Shown here in pieces: positions 8,099-17,552 of a DNA stretch of 59,045 bases. Position 1 is the stretch's first letter, and each line of letters begins with the position of its first letter. The notes beneath the pieces are model-generated. The model searched no databases, was not told the DNA's origin, and was given only the letters and a program-made list of their open reading frames with translations. Source of the DNA: an uncultured Pelagibacteraceae bacterium (GTDB lineage: Bacteria; Pseudomonadota; Alphaproteobacteria; Pelagibacterales; Pelagibacteraceae). A program made the translations under genes and the position numbers. The stretch covers positions 1-59,045 of the forward strand of contig CABYOT010000009.1 in NCBI GenBank assembly GCA_902520695.1, read 5' to 3'.

Positions 8099-10387
8099 AT
8101 GAAAAAAAATAAAATTGAACATTACTCAGATAAGGAGGCTCTTGAATTTCACAATTCGAGTAAATCTGGCAAGATTGAGATAAATTCATCAAAACCGATG
8201 ACATCGAAGAGAGACTTGGCTTTAGCATACTCTCCTGGTGTAGCAGCTCCGGTTAAAGAAATTTATAAAAATCCTGAGCGAGCGTATGATTATACTACCA
8301 AAGGAAATTTGGTTGCAGTGATAAGTAATGGTTCTGCAATTTTAGGGTTAGGCAATTTAGGAGCAATTGCATCAAAACCTGTAATGGAAGGTAAAGCTGT
8401 ATTATTTAAAAGATTTGCAGATATAGATGCTATTGATTTAGAAATTGACAGTAAAGATCCTGAAGAAATAGTTAATAGTATAAAAAATTTTGCTGTAAGT
8501 TTTGGGGGTATCAATCTTGAGGATATTGCTGCCCCAGAGTGTTTTATAATTGAGGAAAATTTAAAGAAAATTCTTGATATACCAGTGTTTCATGATGATC
8601 AGCATGGAACAGCAATCATTACATCAGCAGCGCTTATTAATTCGATTCATATTACTAAAAAAATTATTTCTAAAGTAAAAGTTGTTGTTAATGGTGCAGG
8701 AGCATCTGCCATGGCGTGCTCAGATTTATTTTTGAAATTAGGGGTAAAAAAAAATAATTTAACAATGATAGATAGCAAAGGGGTAATTAGTATTGATAGA
8801 AAAGGATTAAATAAGTGGAAATTAAAGTATGCAAAAAAAACAAAAGATAAAACCCTAAGTGATGCATTAAAAAATGCAGATGTTTTTCTAGGATTATCCT
8901 CGGCAGGGATTTTAAAAAAAGAAATGATCAAACAAATGGCAAAAAATCCAATTATATTTGCATGCGCTAACCCAGATCCAGAAATTTTACCAGAGGAAGC
9001 TTACAAGATTAGAAAGGACGCAATTATAGCAACTGGTAGATCGGATTATGCAAACCAAGTTAATAATTTAATTGGTTTTCCATATATATTTAGAGGTGCA
9101 CTCGATGTAAGAGCAAAAACAATAAATGAGGAAATGAAAATTTCCGCAGCTTATGCAATTGCTAAGTTAGCTAGAGAAAGAGTTCCAGATGAGGTAGCGG
9201 CAGCAATGGGCGGAGACAGACCTAAATATGGTAAAGATTATATTATTCCATCCACTTTTGATCCAAGACTAATAAGTGTAATTCCAGTTGCAGTAGCAAA
9301 AGCCGCGATAAAAAGTGAAGTTGCTAGAAAAAATATAGAAAATTTTAGTCAATACTCTGAACAATTGAAACAAAGGTTAGATCCATCAGTAACAATTCTA
9401 CAAGGGATAAATTCTAAAGTTAAAAAAAATCCAAAAACTGTAGTGTTTGCAGATGGTGAGGATGAGAATACGCTTAAGGCTGCGATTGCATTTAAAAATG
9501 GTGGACTAGGAACTCCAATAATTGTTGCAAAAGAGAACGTTGTTAAACAAAGACTAAAAGAAATTGGTTATGGGGAAAACCTAGATATTAAAATTGTGAA
9601 TTCTACTGATAAAAAATTGAGACACAAATATGTAAAATTTCTTTTTAAAAAAATGCATAGAGAGCAAGGTTTGCTTGAAAGAGATTGTGATAGAATGATT
9701 AGAAATGATAGAGTAATTTGGGCATCTTGTATGGTTGAATGTGGAGATGCAGATGCAATGGTAACTGGTAATACGAGAAGATATTCCCAATCGCTAGAAA
9801 AAATTAAGAAAGTAGTTCCTGCTCGTAAGGGTGAAATAATGTTTGGATTAAATATGGTTGTAAGCAAGGGTAAAACTGTTTTTATTGGAGATACATCTGT
9901 AAATGAGTATCCTTCTTCTGAAGAATTAGCTGATATAGCAATATCTTCAGCAAGAGTTGCAAGATTATTTGGATTTGATCCTAAGGTTGCTTTTTTATCT
10001 CACTCAACATTTGGTCAACCAATTACAAGTAGGACAAAACATATAAGAGATGCTGTAGAAATATTAAAAAAAAGAAAAGTAGATTTTAAATTTGATGGTG
10101 ATATGCAGCCAGATGTTGCTCTTAATGAAGAATACTCTGATTTGTACCCATTTTCAGAGATAGTGGGAAATGCAAATATTTTAGTAATGCCTGGTCAGCA
10201 CAGTGCAGCAATTTCAAATAAAATTATGAAGACATTAGGTGGTGCTAAAGTTATTGGTCCGCTATTAATTGGTCTAGCTCAACCAATAGAAATTGCTCCA
10301 TTAAGATCTTCTACTTCTGAAATATTAAATTTAGCTTCTGTTGCAGCTTACTCAGCTGGAGTGATTAAATATAAGAAAACAAACTAA
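8099..10387 (+). CDS. maeB: NADP-dependent malic enzyme with C-terminal phosphotransacetylase-like domain
   Basis: 762 aa from the ATG at 8099, which gives MKKNKIEHYSDKEALEFH; an upstream in-frame ATG at 8024 would overlap murJ and adds a hydrophobic tail foreign to the family. The malic domain has KRDLALAYSPGVAAP and VFHDDQHGTAI. The NAD(P)-binding part has VVNGAGASAMACSDLF. The last 330 or so residues are the PTA-like domain (FADGEDENTLKAA, LLERDCDRMIR, MPGQHSAAIS), which in MaeB proteins is regulatory. It decarboxylates malate to pyruvate, giving NADPH. The same window carries ppsR and a malyl-CoA lyase, also C3/C4 metabolism. Confidence 0.96.
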   Translation: MKKNKIEHYSDKEALEFHNSSKSGKIEINSSKPMTSKRDLALAYSPGVAAPVKEIYKNPERAYDYTTKGNLVAVISNGSAILGLGNLGAIASKPVMEGKAVLFKRFADIDAIDLEIDSKDPEEIVNSIKNFAVSFGGINLEDIAAPECFIIEENLKKILDIPVFHDDQHGTAIITSAALINSIHITKKIISKVKVVVNGAGASAMACSDLFLKLGVKKNNLTMIDSKGVISIDRKGLNKWKLKYAKKTKDKTLSDALKNADVFLGLSSAGILKKEMIKQMAKNPIIFACANPDPEILPEEAYKIRKDAIIATGRSDYANQVNNLIGFPYIFRGALDVRAKTINEEMKISAAYAIAKLARERVPDEVAAAMGGDRPKYGKDYIIPSTFDPRLISVIPVAVAKAAIKSEVARKNIENFSQYSEQLKQRLDPSVTILQGINSKVKKNPKTVVFADGEDENTLKAAIAFKNGGLGTPIIVAKENVVKQRLKEIGYGENLDIKIVNSTDKKLRHKYVKFLFKKMHREQGLLERDCDRMIRNDRVIWASCMVECGDADAMVTGNTRRYSQSLEKIKKVVPARKGEIMFGLNMVVSKGKTVFIGDTSVNEYPSSEELADIAISSARVARLFGFDPKVAFLSHSTFGQPITSRTKHIRDAVEILKKRKVDFKFDGDMQPDVALNEEYSDLYPFSEIVGNANILVMPGQHSAAISNKIMKTLGGAKVIGPLLIGLAQPIEIAPLRSSTSEILNLASVAAYSAGVIKYKKTN

Positions 10388-10395
10388 TTTAATAT

Positions 10396-10989
10396 TTATT
10401 TTTTTACAACTCTTAGATCATCAACTAAAAATATACTAGTTATAACTTCTTCAACATCTAAAATCTGCTTAGCCTCTCGTGTTACTTCTTCTCTCTCCGT
10501 ATTATTTTGAGCTATTCCATAGATATAAATATTTTTTTTGTAGGTATCGATATTGTAATTAACTGCTTTAATTTTCTTACTACTAATTAAAGCTGCTCTA
10601 AGTTGGGATGTTATAAGCAAATCTTTTGCAGATCTTTTAAAATTAAAATCTTCCTTAATTCTTAAATCATTTTTAACTGATCTTGCACCTTTAATTTCCC
10701 ATGCTAACTTTGTAATTTTAAGTTTATCTTCAACTGAGTTAACTTTTCCTGTAAGAAATATTCGTCCATCAAGTATTTTGGTTTTTACTGAAATAATGTA
10801 ACTTTTATCTGCTGATAATAATCTTGCCCTCAGATTCTGTTGCATTAGTGAATCATCTATTTGTGTACCTAAACTTCTAGGATCTAAAGCTATTGAAACT
10901 CCTGTTCCTAAAACTCCTGTTGAGGAATAACCAACACAACTTGAAAGAATTATAAAACTTAAAAGAATTATGATCTTTCTAATGTTCAT
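10396..10989 (-). CDS. BON-domain outer-membrane lipoprotein (YraP/DolP-like)
   Basis: 197 aa with a lipoprotein signal peptide: a hydrophobic start, then IILSSC with the lipid-accepting C18. Two BON domains follow, roughly residues 55-120 and 125-190 (ILDGRIFLTGKVNSVEDK; KNIYIYGIAQNNTERE). BON lipoproteins of this type bind anionic phospholipid and support envelope integrity. The start overlaps the end of rsmI by 11 bp. The rsmI-BON lipoprotein linkage is common in proteobacteria. It converges on maeB with an 8-bp gap. Confidence 0.88.
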   Translation of the reverse strand: MNIRKIIILLSFIILSSCVGYSSTGVLGTGVSIALDPRSLGTQIDDSLMQQNLRARLLSADKSYIISVKTKILDGRIFLTGKVNSVEDKLKITKLAWEIKGARSVKNDLRIKEDFNFKRSAKDLLITSQLRAALISSKKIKAVNYNIDTYKKNIYIYGIAQNNTEREEVTREAKQILDVEEVITSIFLVDDLRVVKK

Positions 10990-11830
10990 TTTTAATTTCG
11001 AGACAATAATTATAGATAAGCTTTTTAGAAATTTCTCTATCTTCTGAGACCTTTTTTACAATATCTTTAATAGACATTTTTTGAATTAATTTGTTAATCT
11101 TTTTTTTATCTGATTCTTCAAGTTCTTTGAAACTTAATTTTTCTTTTTTTGGTTCAGAAATAACTACTGTTAACTCACCTTTTCTTGAAAAATTTACATT
11201 AGATAAGTTTTTTACTGAAGTTCTAATATATTCTTCGTGATATTTTGTAATTTCTCTACAAATTATGATATCCCTGTTACAGAAAAATTCTTTTATATCA
11301 TTAATTCTTTTTTCAAGTTTATTTGGAGATATGAAAAATATAATTGAACTCTCAAGTGATGATATATTTTTAAATAATTTTTTAATTTGATTTTGTTTTT
11401 CAGGAAGAAATCCACAAAAATAAAAGTTATCAGAAAAACCACTTATTGATATTGCAGCACTTACTGCAGATGCGCCAGGGATTGGAAAAATTTCAATTTC
11501 ATTTTGTTTACACTCTTTAATTAATATTCTCCCAGGATCAGAAACTGTAGGTGTCCCAGCATCTGAAACTAATGATACTATTTTGTTTTTTTTCAAAATC
11601 TCTATTACTTTTTCCAAATTTTTACTTTCATTAAACTTATGATTTGAAATTAGTTTTTTGTTTATTTCAAATTTCTGAAGTATTTTTTTTGTAACTCTTG
11701 TATCTTCGCATAAAATTAAGTCAGACTCTTTTAGGATTTTTATAGCTCTAAATGAAATATCGCCCATATTTCCGATTGGTGTGGCAACACAATATAGCCC
11801 AGGTTTAAATTTATTATTGTTCAAATTCAT
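10979..11830 (-). CDS. rsmI: 16S rRNA (cytidine-1402 2'-O)-methyltransferase RsmI
   Basis: 283 aa with the tetrapyrrole-methylase (SpoU-unrelated) fold. Family text includes GLYCVATPIGNMGDISFRA, LILCEDTRVTKKIL, SLVSDAGTPTVSDPG and FPIPGASAVSAAISISG. It methylates the ribose of C1402 in the ribosomal decoding centre. It is divergent from the LppC-like gene at 11867 with a 36-bp gap, the same rsmI/lppC adjacency known from other proteobacteria. Confidence 0.95.
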   Translation of the reverse strand: MNLNNNKFKPGLYCVATPIGNMGDISFRAIKILKESDLILCEDTRVTKKILQKFEINKKLISNHKFNESKNLEKVIEILKKNKIVSLVSDAGTPTVSDPGRILIKECKQNEIEIFPIPGASAVSAAISISGFSDNFYFCGFLPEKQNQIKKLFKNISSLESSIIFFISPNKLEKRINDIKEFFCNRDIIICREITKYHEEYIRTSVKNLSNVNFSRKGELTVVISEPKKEKLSFKELEESDKKKINKLIQKMSIKDIVKKVSEDREISKKLIYNYCLEIKNEH

Positions 11831-11866
11831 AAGAATTGTTTAACTAATTATATTATTAAAACTTAA

Positions 11867-13018
11867 ATGAAAACTTTAATCAAATTGTTAATATTTTTTT
11901 TGTTAAGTAACTGTCTTTTTAATCAAAATATTTTTGCATCTGAAAAGATTAAGATTGGATTGATTGTTCCTTTAAGTGGTGAAAATTCTTTAATTGGTGA
12001 AAAAATTATAAAATCAATAAGAATGGCAATAAACAAAATTAATGATGAAAGGGTGGAGATAATTCCGAGGGATACTAAATCAAATCCTATTGATGCTTTA
12101 AAAGCGTCTAAAGAATTATACAAAGATGGTGTAAGAATAATCATTGGCCCAGTTTTTAACGAGAGTACTAAGTATCTTGATGATTTAAAAGAGGTAACTT
12201 TTATATCTTTTACTAATAAATTAATCGATAATCCAAAAAATGTTGTCAGTGCGGGTGTCAATGCTATATCACAAATACAAACAATAAAAAAATTTAATAA
12301 GAGCAAAAATTTATCAAAAAGTATTATTTTAATTCCAAGATCACAGTTTAAAAAAGAAATAGAGGAAGCAATTAATAAAACTAAAATTAAATATAAAGAA
12401 GTATTTTATTATGACCGGGAACCAACAAAACTTACCAAACAAATTGAGGAATTAACTAAATATCAAATAAGAAAAAATAATCTTAAATTTGAAATAAAAA
12501 GACTTGAAGGTTTATCATTTAAAGACAAAGATAAAAAAATACGAAATTTAGAGAAGAGAGATACACTTGGAAATATTAATTTTGACTCAGTTGTTATAGC
12601 CGACTTTGACGAAAATTTAAAAAGTGTAGCCACATCTCTTCTATACACAGATGTTTCATCAAAAAGAATTTTTTATATAACATTAAATCAATGGTTTGAT
12701 GAAAGTCTTTTAAAAGATGATTCTTTACATCCAATATATTTTCCCTCAATTAACAAAGCTAATTATGAGAAATTTATGAATGATTTTAATAAAGTTTATG
12801 GTTTAGATGGAGATCAACTTTCATTTCTAAGTTACGATTTGGTAGGATTAGTCTATTTTTTAATTTATGAAAATAATTTTAAAATTTCAAAAAAAATATT
12901 TTATAAAAAAAATAAATTTAAGGGGAAAATAGGAGTCTTTGAAATAAATAAAAATACTATTACTCATCAATTAAACTTTTATAGTATTGAGGATAAAAAA
13001 TTTAAAAAAATTTTCTAA
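11867..13018 (+). CDS. LppC/LpoA-like periplasmic binding protein (PBP activator family)
   Basis: 383 aa. A hydrophobic leader ends near NIFAS (residues 21-25); C16 follows LLSN, so a lipoprotein is possible but the lipobox is poor. The mature part has the type-1 periplasmic-binding fold of branched-chain amino-acid receptors and LppC: IKIGLIVPLSGENSLIGE, then GVRIIIGPVF. LppC/LpoA proteins activate penicillin-binding proteins; whether this one does is inferred from its place beside rsmI. The 3' end overlaps rdgB by 17 bp in convergent orientation. Confidence 0.75.
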   Translation: MKTLIKLLIFFLLSNCLFNQNIFASEKIKIGLIVPLSGENSLIGEKIIKSIRMAINKINDERVEIIPRDTKSNPIDALKASKELYKDGVRIIIGPVFNESTKYLDDLKEVTFISFTNKLIDNPKNVVSAGVNAISQIQTIKKFNKSKNLSKSIILIPRSQFKKEIEEAINKTKIKYKEVFYYDREPTKLTKQIEELTKYQIRKNNLKFEIKRLEGLSFKDKDKKIRNLEKRDTLGNINFDSVVIADFDENLKSVATSLLYTDVSSKRIFYITLNQWFDESLLKDDSLHPIYFPSINKANYEKFMNDFNKVYGLDGDQLSFLSYDLVGLVYFLIYENNFKISKKIFYKKNKFKGKIGVFEINKNTITHQLNFYSIEDKKFKKIF

Positions 13019-13604
13019 TTTTTTTAAAAGCATTTGAACGATGATCTATTCTATTTTTTTTGTTGGGTTCCATCTCACCAAAAGTTAATTTTTTTCCTTT
13101 AGGAATGAAAATTGGATCATATCCAAAACCATTTTTACCTTTCTTTAAATTAGATATTCGTCCCTCAATTTTACCAATTTTACTTATAAATTTACCATTT
13201 GGCCAAAAGATAGTGAGTACACAAATAAACCTCGCACTCAATTTCTTTTTTTTCCAATTTTTATCTTTTTTAGAAATTTCTTTGTAAACTTTTTTAATAG
13301 CTAAATTAAAATTTCTTTTTTTCCCTGACCAATCTGCTGAATACACGCCTGGTGCTTTATCTAAAATATCAATCTCAATTCCAGAGTCATCTGATAAACA
13401 TATTTTACTAGTTTTTTTTGAAAAATATTTTGCTTTTAAAAGAGAGTTTTGCGTAAATGTAGTTCCAGTCTCTATTGGACTTGGTATTTTAAAGTCCAAA
13501 TTTGAATAAATTTTTAAACTTTTAGGTAATAAATCCGCAATTTCCCTAAGTTTTCCTTTATTATTTGAGCCAATGAAAATCTCTTTTATTTTTTTTTTAG
13601 ACAC
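13002..13604 (-). CDS. rdgB: XTP/dITP diphosphatase (RdgB/HAM1)
   Basis: 200 aa from a GTG at 13604. HAM1 family signatures are EIFIGSNNKGKLREI, then CLSDDSGIEIDILDKAPGVYSADWSG, KNGFGYDPIFIP and NRIDHRSNAFKK near the C-terminus. It hydrolyses deaminated purine nucleotides (XTP, dITP) to keep them out of nucleic acids. It is divergent from grpE (35 bp). hrcA and hemW, often adjacent in this chromosomal neighbourhood in other alphaproteobacteria, are not present. Confidence 0.94.
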   Translation of the reverse strand: MSKKKIKEIFIGSNNKGKLREIADLLPKSLKIYSNLDFKIPSPIETGTTFTQNSLLKAKYFSKKTSKICLSDDSGIEIDILDKAPGVYSADWSGKKRNFNLAIKKVYKEISKKDKNWKKKKLSARFICVLTIFWPNGKFISKIGKIEGRISNLKKGKNGFGYDPIFIPKGKKLTFGEMEPNKKNRIDHRSNAFKKIRKFF

Positions 13605-13639
13605 CTAGAAATTATACTTTTTCTTACCATATAAACAAT

Positions 13640-14290
13640 ATGGACAAAGAAGAAATACAAGAAAATATAAATAGTAGTAAAACTGAAGACGACCAGTTAG
13701 ATGATAAAACAGTCGAAAATGATGTTGAAGCTCAAAAGAGTGAAGATAAAAATTCAGAGGCGGAGAAAAATGTCGATGAAAAGCTAACTCCAGAACAAGA
13801 GCTAGAAACACTTAAAGACAAATTAGCAAGAACATTTGCAGAAATGGAAAATCAGAGACGAAGGTTTGAGAAAGAAAAAGAAGATGCATACGAGTATGGT
13901 GGATACTCTTTTGCAAAAGAGGCATTAAACTTATTAGATAACCTTGAGAGATCAAAAGCTGCATTGGAGAATGATGATAAATTAAAAGATACTGAAGCAC
14001 TTAAAAAAATCATAGATCATTTAGATATTATTAACAATGATATGCTGTCGATATTTAAAAAAAATAATATTGATCCTATTAAATCTATTAATGAAAAACT
14101 TGACCCAAACCTTCATCAAGCAATGATGGAAGTTGAGGATGATACAAAAGAGCCAGGAACCATAGTACAAGAAATTCAAAAAGGCTTTATGATGAAAGAA
14201 AGATTATTGAGACCTTCTTTAGTAGGTGTTTCAAAGAAAAAAGTTAAAGATGTGGAACAAAAAGAACAAATAGATGAAAAAAACCAATAA
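13640..14290 (+). CDS. grpE: Nucleotide exchange factor GrpE
   Basis: 216 aa. A long acidic, disordered N-terminus is followed by the coiled-coil (EQELETLKDKLARTFAEMEN, then RRRFEKEKEDAYEYG) and the C-terminal beta domain with the hallmark LDPNLHQAMMEVE and GTIVQEIQKGFMMKERLLRP. It is the ADP/ATP exchanger for DnaK. It heads grpE-dnaK-dnaJ, with a 76-bp gap before dnaK that may hold its own promoter. Confidence 0.95.
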   Translation: MDKEEIQENINSSKTEDDQLDDKTVENDVEAQKSEDKNSEAEKNVDEKLTPEQELETLKDKLARTFAEMENQRRRFEKEKEDAYEYGGYSFAKEALNLLDNLERSKAALENDDKLKDTEALKKIIDHLDIINNDMLSIFKKNNIDPIKSINEKLDPNLHQAMMEVEDDTKEPGTIVQEIQKGFMMKERLLRPSLVGVSKKKVKDVEQKEQIDEKNQ

Positions 14291-14334
14291 AAACAACAAA
14301 AATTTAAATTTTATAGACGGTTGTAGTCTAATAA

Positions 14335-14363
14335 TTAGCACTTATATGTCGGTAAGGTATTAA
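14335..14363 (+). promoter_or_regulatory. CIRCE-like half site upstream of dnaK (weak)
   Basis: TTAGCACTT at 14335-14343 matches 8 of 9 bases of the left arm of the CIRCE operator bound by HrcA (TTAGCACTC-N9-GAGTGCTAA). The right arm is poor: AGGTATTAA (14355-14363) matches 5 of 9 and sits two bases too far. It lies directly before dnaK, where a heat-shock operator would be expected, and may be degenerate or chance. hrcA is not in this window. Confidence 0.2.
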
Positions 14364-14366
14364 ATA

Positions 14367-16286
14367 ATGAGCAAAGTAATAGGAATAGATTTAGGAACAA
14401 CTAACTCATGTGTAGCTGTAATGGAGGGTACACAGGCAAAAGTTTTAGAAAATGCTGAAGGGGCAAGAACAACTCCTTCTGTTGTTGCATTTTCAGATAA
14501 TGACGAAAAATTAATTGGCCAACCTGCAAAGAGACAGGCGGTAACAAATCCTGAAAATACAATATTTGCTGTCAAAAGGTTAATCGGAAGAAACTTTGAT
14601 GATCCTTCTGTTAAAAAAGATGTTGAGACTGCACCTTTTAAGATCGTTAACTCTGATAAAGGAGATGCATGGATAGAAGCTAAGGGTAACAAATATTCAC
14701 CATCTCAAATTTCTGCTTTTACACTTCAGAAAATGAAAGAGACTGCTGAAAAATATTTGGGCCAAGAAGTTTCCCAAGCTGTGATAACTGTTCCAGCTTA
14801 TTTTAATGATGCACAAAGACAAGCAACTAAAGATGCTGGTAAAATAGCAGGTTTAGAAGTTTTAAGAATTATTAACGAACCAACAGCAGCATCACTTGCA
14901 TATGGATTAGATAAAAAGACAAATAATAAAATTGCTGTTTATGATTTAGGTGGAGGTACTTTTGATGTATCGATTCTTGAGTTAGGAGACGGAGTATTTG
15001 AGGTTAAATCCACAAATGGAGATACTTTCCTAGGTGGTGAAGATTTTGATAATGCAATTGTTGATTATCTATTAACTGAATTCAAAAAAGAAAATGGTAT
15101 TGATTTAAAATCAGATAAATTAGCACTGCAAAGACTTAAGGAAGCTGCAGAAAAAGCAAAAATTGAATTATCATCTGCTGCTCAGACTGAAATAAATTTA
15201 CCATTTATTACAGCTGATAAGACAGGTCCAAAACATATTAATATGAAAATGACTAGAGCAAAACTTGAGGCTCTTGTTGAAGATCTTATTTCTAGAACTA
15301 TTCCGCCTTGCGAAACAGCTCTTAAAGATGCTGGTTTAAGCGCAAGCGAAATTGATGAAATAATACTTGTTGGTGGAATGACTAGAATGCCAAAAGTAAT
15401 AGAGGAAGTTAAAAATTTCTTTGGAAAAGAACCAAACAAATCTGTAAATCCTGATGAGGTTGTTGCAATGGGTGCTGCTATTCAAGCGGGTGTGTTACAA
15501 GGAGACGTAAAAGACGTACTATTGTTAGATGTTACACCGCTATCACTTGGAATAGAAACTTTAGGCGGTGTTTCAACGAAATTGATAGAGAAAAATACAA
15601 CAATACCAACTAAAAAAAGTCAGGTTTTCTCTACAGCAGAAGATAATCAACCTGCAGTTTCAATTAGAGTTTTACAAGGTGAAAGAGATATGGCTTCTGA
15701 TAATAAGATTTTAGGTAATTTTGAACTAGTAGGTATTGCTCCAGCTCCAAGAGGTGTTCCTCAAATTGAAGTTACGTTTGATATTGATGCAAACGGAATT
15801 GTAAATGTTTCTGCAAAAGATAAGGGTACTGGTAAAGAACAAAAAATTCAGATTCAAGCATCAGGTGGTTTAAGCGATGAAGAAATAAACCAAATGGTTA
15901 AGGATGCTGAAACAAATAAAGAGGCTGACAAAAAGAAAAGAGAAGCTGTAGATGCAAGAAATCAAGCTGACACTCTACTTCATTCTACTGAAAAAAATTT
16001 AAAAGAGCATGGTAGTAAAGTTACTGATGCAGACAAAAAAGCAATTGAAGATGCATCCGCGAATGTAAGAAACGCGTTAAAAGGAACTGATGTAGAGGAA
16101 ATTAAAAAGAAAACTCAAGATTTGGTTCAAGCTTCAATGAAACTAGGTGAAGCTATTTACAAATCACAACAAAGTACAAAACCTGGTGATGCACCTAAAG
16201 ATGCAAAAGATGAAGGGAAAAAAGACGATAATGTTGTTGATGCAGACTTTGAAGAAGTAAAAGACGATAAAGAAAAAAGCGCCTAA
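14367..16286 (+). CDS. dnaK: Chaperone DnaK (Hsp70)
   Basis: 639 aa, full length. The ATPase domain opens with [16 protein letters not shown] and carries [32 protein letters not shown] and [14 protein letters not shown]. The substrate-binding domain follows ([17 protein letters not shown]), then a lid and the acidic tail [12 protein letters not shown]. Cytoplasmic protein folding with GrpE and DnaJ. Codon use is richer in Gly/Ala codons than in neighbours, as expected for a highly expressed gene. Confidence 0.98.
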   Translation: MSKVIGIDLGTTNSCVAVMEGTQAKVLENAEGARTTPSVVAFSDNDEKLIGQPAKRQAVTNPENTIFAVKRLIGRNFDDPSVKKDVETAPFKIVNSDKGDAWIEAKGNKYSPSQISAFTLQKMKETAEKYLGQEVSQAVITVPAYFNDAQRQATKDAGKIAGLEVLRIINEPTAASLAYGLDKKTNNKIAVYDLGGGTFDVSILELGDGVFEVKSTNGDTFLGGEDFDNAIVDYLLTEFKKENGIDLKSDKLALQRLKEAAEKAKIELSSAAQTEINLPFITADKTGPKHINMKMTRAKLEALVEDLISRTIPPCETALKDAGLSASEIDEIILVGGMTRMPKVIEEVKNFFGKEPNKSVNPDEVVAMGAAIQAGVLQGDVKDVLLLDVTPLSLGIETLGGVSTKLIEKNTTIPTKKSQVFSTAEDNQPAVSIRVLQGERDMASDNKILGNFELVGIAPAPRGVPQIEVTFDIDANGIVNVSAKDKGTGKEQKIQIQASGGLSDEEINQMVKDAETNKEADKKKREAVDARNQADTLLHSTEKNLKEHGSKVTDADKKAIEDASANVRNALKGTDVEEIKKKTQDLVQASMKLGEAIYKSQQSTKPGDAPKDAKDEGKKDDNVVDADFEEVKDDKEKSA

Positions 16287-16314
16287 ACTATCAACCATTT
16301 GTCTATAACTGGTT

Positions 16315-17445
16315 ATGGCAAAAAGAGATTACTACGATGTTTTGGGTGTTGAAAAGAGTGCAGGTCCAGACCAAATAAAAGCAGCTTATAGAAAACAAGC
16401 AGTAAAATATCATCCCGATAAAAATAAAGGCGACAAAGGAGCAGAAGAAAAATTTAAAGAAGCTTCAGAGGCATATCATGTTCTATCAAATTCAGAGAGA
16501 AAACAAAATTATGATAACTTTGGACATGCTGCATTTGAAAATGGTGGAGGAGGTGGCAGAGGTGGTTTTGGAAACTTTGATTTTTCTGGTTCTTTTTCTG
16601 ATATCTTTGAAGACTTTTTTGGTGAAGGCTTTGGTGGTGGTGGAAGAAGATCAAGAAGATCTAATAACCGTGGCTCTGATTTAAGATATGATCTCTCTAT
16701 TAGTTTAGAAGAGGCTTATGCTGGAAAAAAACAAGATATTAAATTCTCAACATCAGACAGATGTGATACATGTAGCGGTTCAGGCTCAAAACCAGGACAA
16801 AGTGCAAGCACATGTTCTATGTGTGGAGGACACGGACAAGTAAGGTCTAGCCAAGGTTTTTTCACTGTTCAACAAACATGCCCTCAATGTGCTGGCTCAG
16901 GTGAGCAGATTACTGATCCATGTACAAGTTGTAATGGACAAGGAAAAAAACAAGCAAGTAAGAGGCTTTCTGTGACTATTCCTAAAGGAGTAGACGACGG
17001 AACTAGAATAAGATTATCAGGCAAAGGAGAAGCAGGTTCAAGAGGAGCTAGTAATGGCGATCTTTATTTATTTATAAATGTAAATTCTCATGAACTTTTC
17101 AAAAGGTCTGAAGAAAATTTATTTTTTGAATGTCCAATTTCGATAGCAGATGCAGCGCTTGGAACTGAATTAAAAATACCAACAATAGATGGTGGAAAAG
17201 CTAAAATAAAAATTCCAGCTGGGACACAAAGTGGTAAACAATTTAGGTTGAGAGAAAAAGGAATGCCATTAATGAGAGGAAATGATTATGGAGACCTTTA
17301 TGTACAAGTAAACACTGAAGTGCCAGTATCTTTAAATAAAGAACAAAAAGAATTACTTGAGAAATTTAGAGAAATTGAAAATGAAAAATCAAATCCAAGT
17401 ATTAAAAAATTCTTTAAAAAAGCAAAGAGTTTTTGGAAAAATTAG
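16315..17445 (+). CDS. dnaJ: Chaperone DnaJ (Hsp40)
   Basis: 376 aa, type I DnaJ. The J domain has the HPD motif in VKYHPDKNKG. A Gly/Phe-rich segment follows (residues about 78-110). Four zinc-finger repeats are visible: CDTCSGSG, CSMCGGHG, CPQCAGSG and CTSCNGQG. The C-terminal peptide-binding domain has KGVDDGTRIRLSGKGEAG. It stimulates DnaK ATPase. It lies 28 bp after dnaK. Confidence 0.98.
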   Translation: MAKRDYYDVLGVEKSAGPDQIKAAYRKQAVKYHPDKNKGDKGAEEKFKEASEAYHVLSNSERKQNYDNFGHAAFENGGGGGRGGFGNFDFSGSFSDIFEDFFGEGFGGGGRRSRRSNNRGSDLRYDLSISLEEAYAGKKQDIKFSTSDRCDTCSGSGSKPGQSASTCSMCGGHGQVRSSQGFFTVQQTCPQCAGSGEQITDPCTSCNGQGKKQASKRLSVTIPKGVDDGTRIRLSGKGEAGSRGASNGDLYLFINVNSHELFKRSEENLFFECPISIADAALGTELKIPTIDGGKAKIKIPAGTQSGKQFRLREKGMPLMRGNDYGDLYVQVNTEVPVSLNKEQKELLEKFREIENEKSNPSIKKFFKKAKSFWKN

Positions 17446-17547
17446 ATGAAAAAGAAAATTAAATATACAATTTTTGGAATTATATATGTTTTAGCAATTC
17501 TAATTTTAGGTGCCTATTTTTATAAAGAGGGAATTGGTATAATATAA
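17446..17547 (+). CDS. Small 33-aa single-pass membrane peptide (unknown)
   Basis: An ATG directly follows the dnaJ stop (TAG 17443-17445) and opens a 33-codon frame ending at TAA 17545-17547. The peptide has a lysine-rich start (MKKKIKYTIFG), a hydrophobic segment of about 16 residues (IIYVLAILILGAYFY) and a short tail (KEGIGII). It fills the whole gap between dnaJ and the next gene (TTG 17553), which is the main argument that it is real. I do not recognise a family. The alternative is non-coding spacer that happens to be open. Confidence 0.5.
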   Translation: MKKKIKYTIFGIIYVLAILILGAYFYKEGIGII

Positions 17548-17552
17548 TTAAG

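Noticed and set aside
13605..14000. Minus-strand frames opposite grpE
   Set aside because: Their His/Leu-rich sequence is the antisense of the acidic GrpE N-terminus and coiled-coil; grpE is unambiguous.
14314..14330. Small hairpin TAGAC/GTCTA before dnaK
   Set aside because: Only a 5-bp stem with a 7-base loop and no T-run; not distinct from chance in a 76-bp AT-rich gap.
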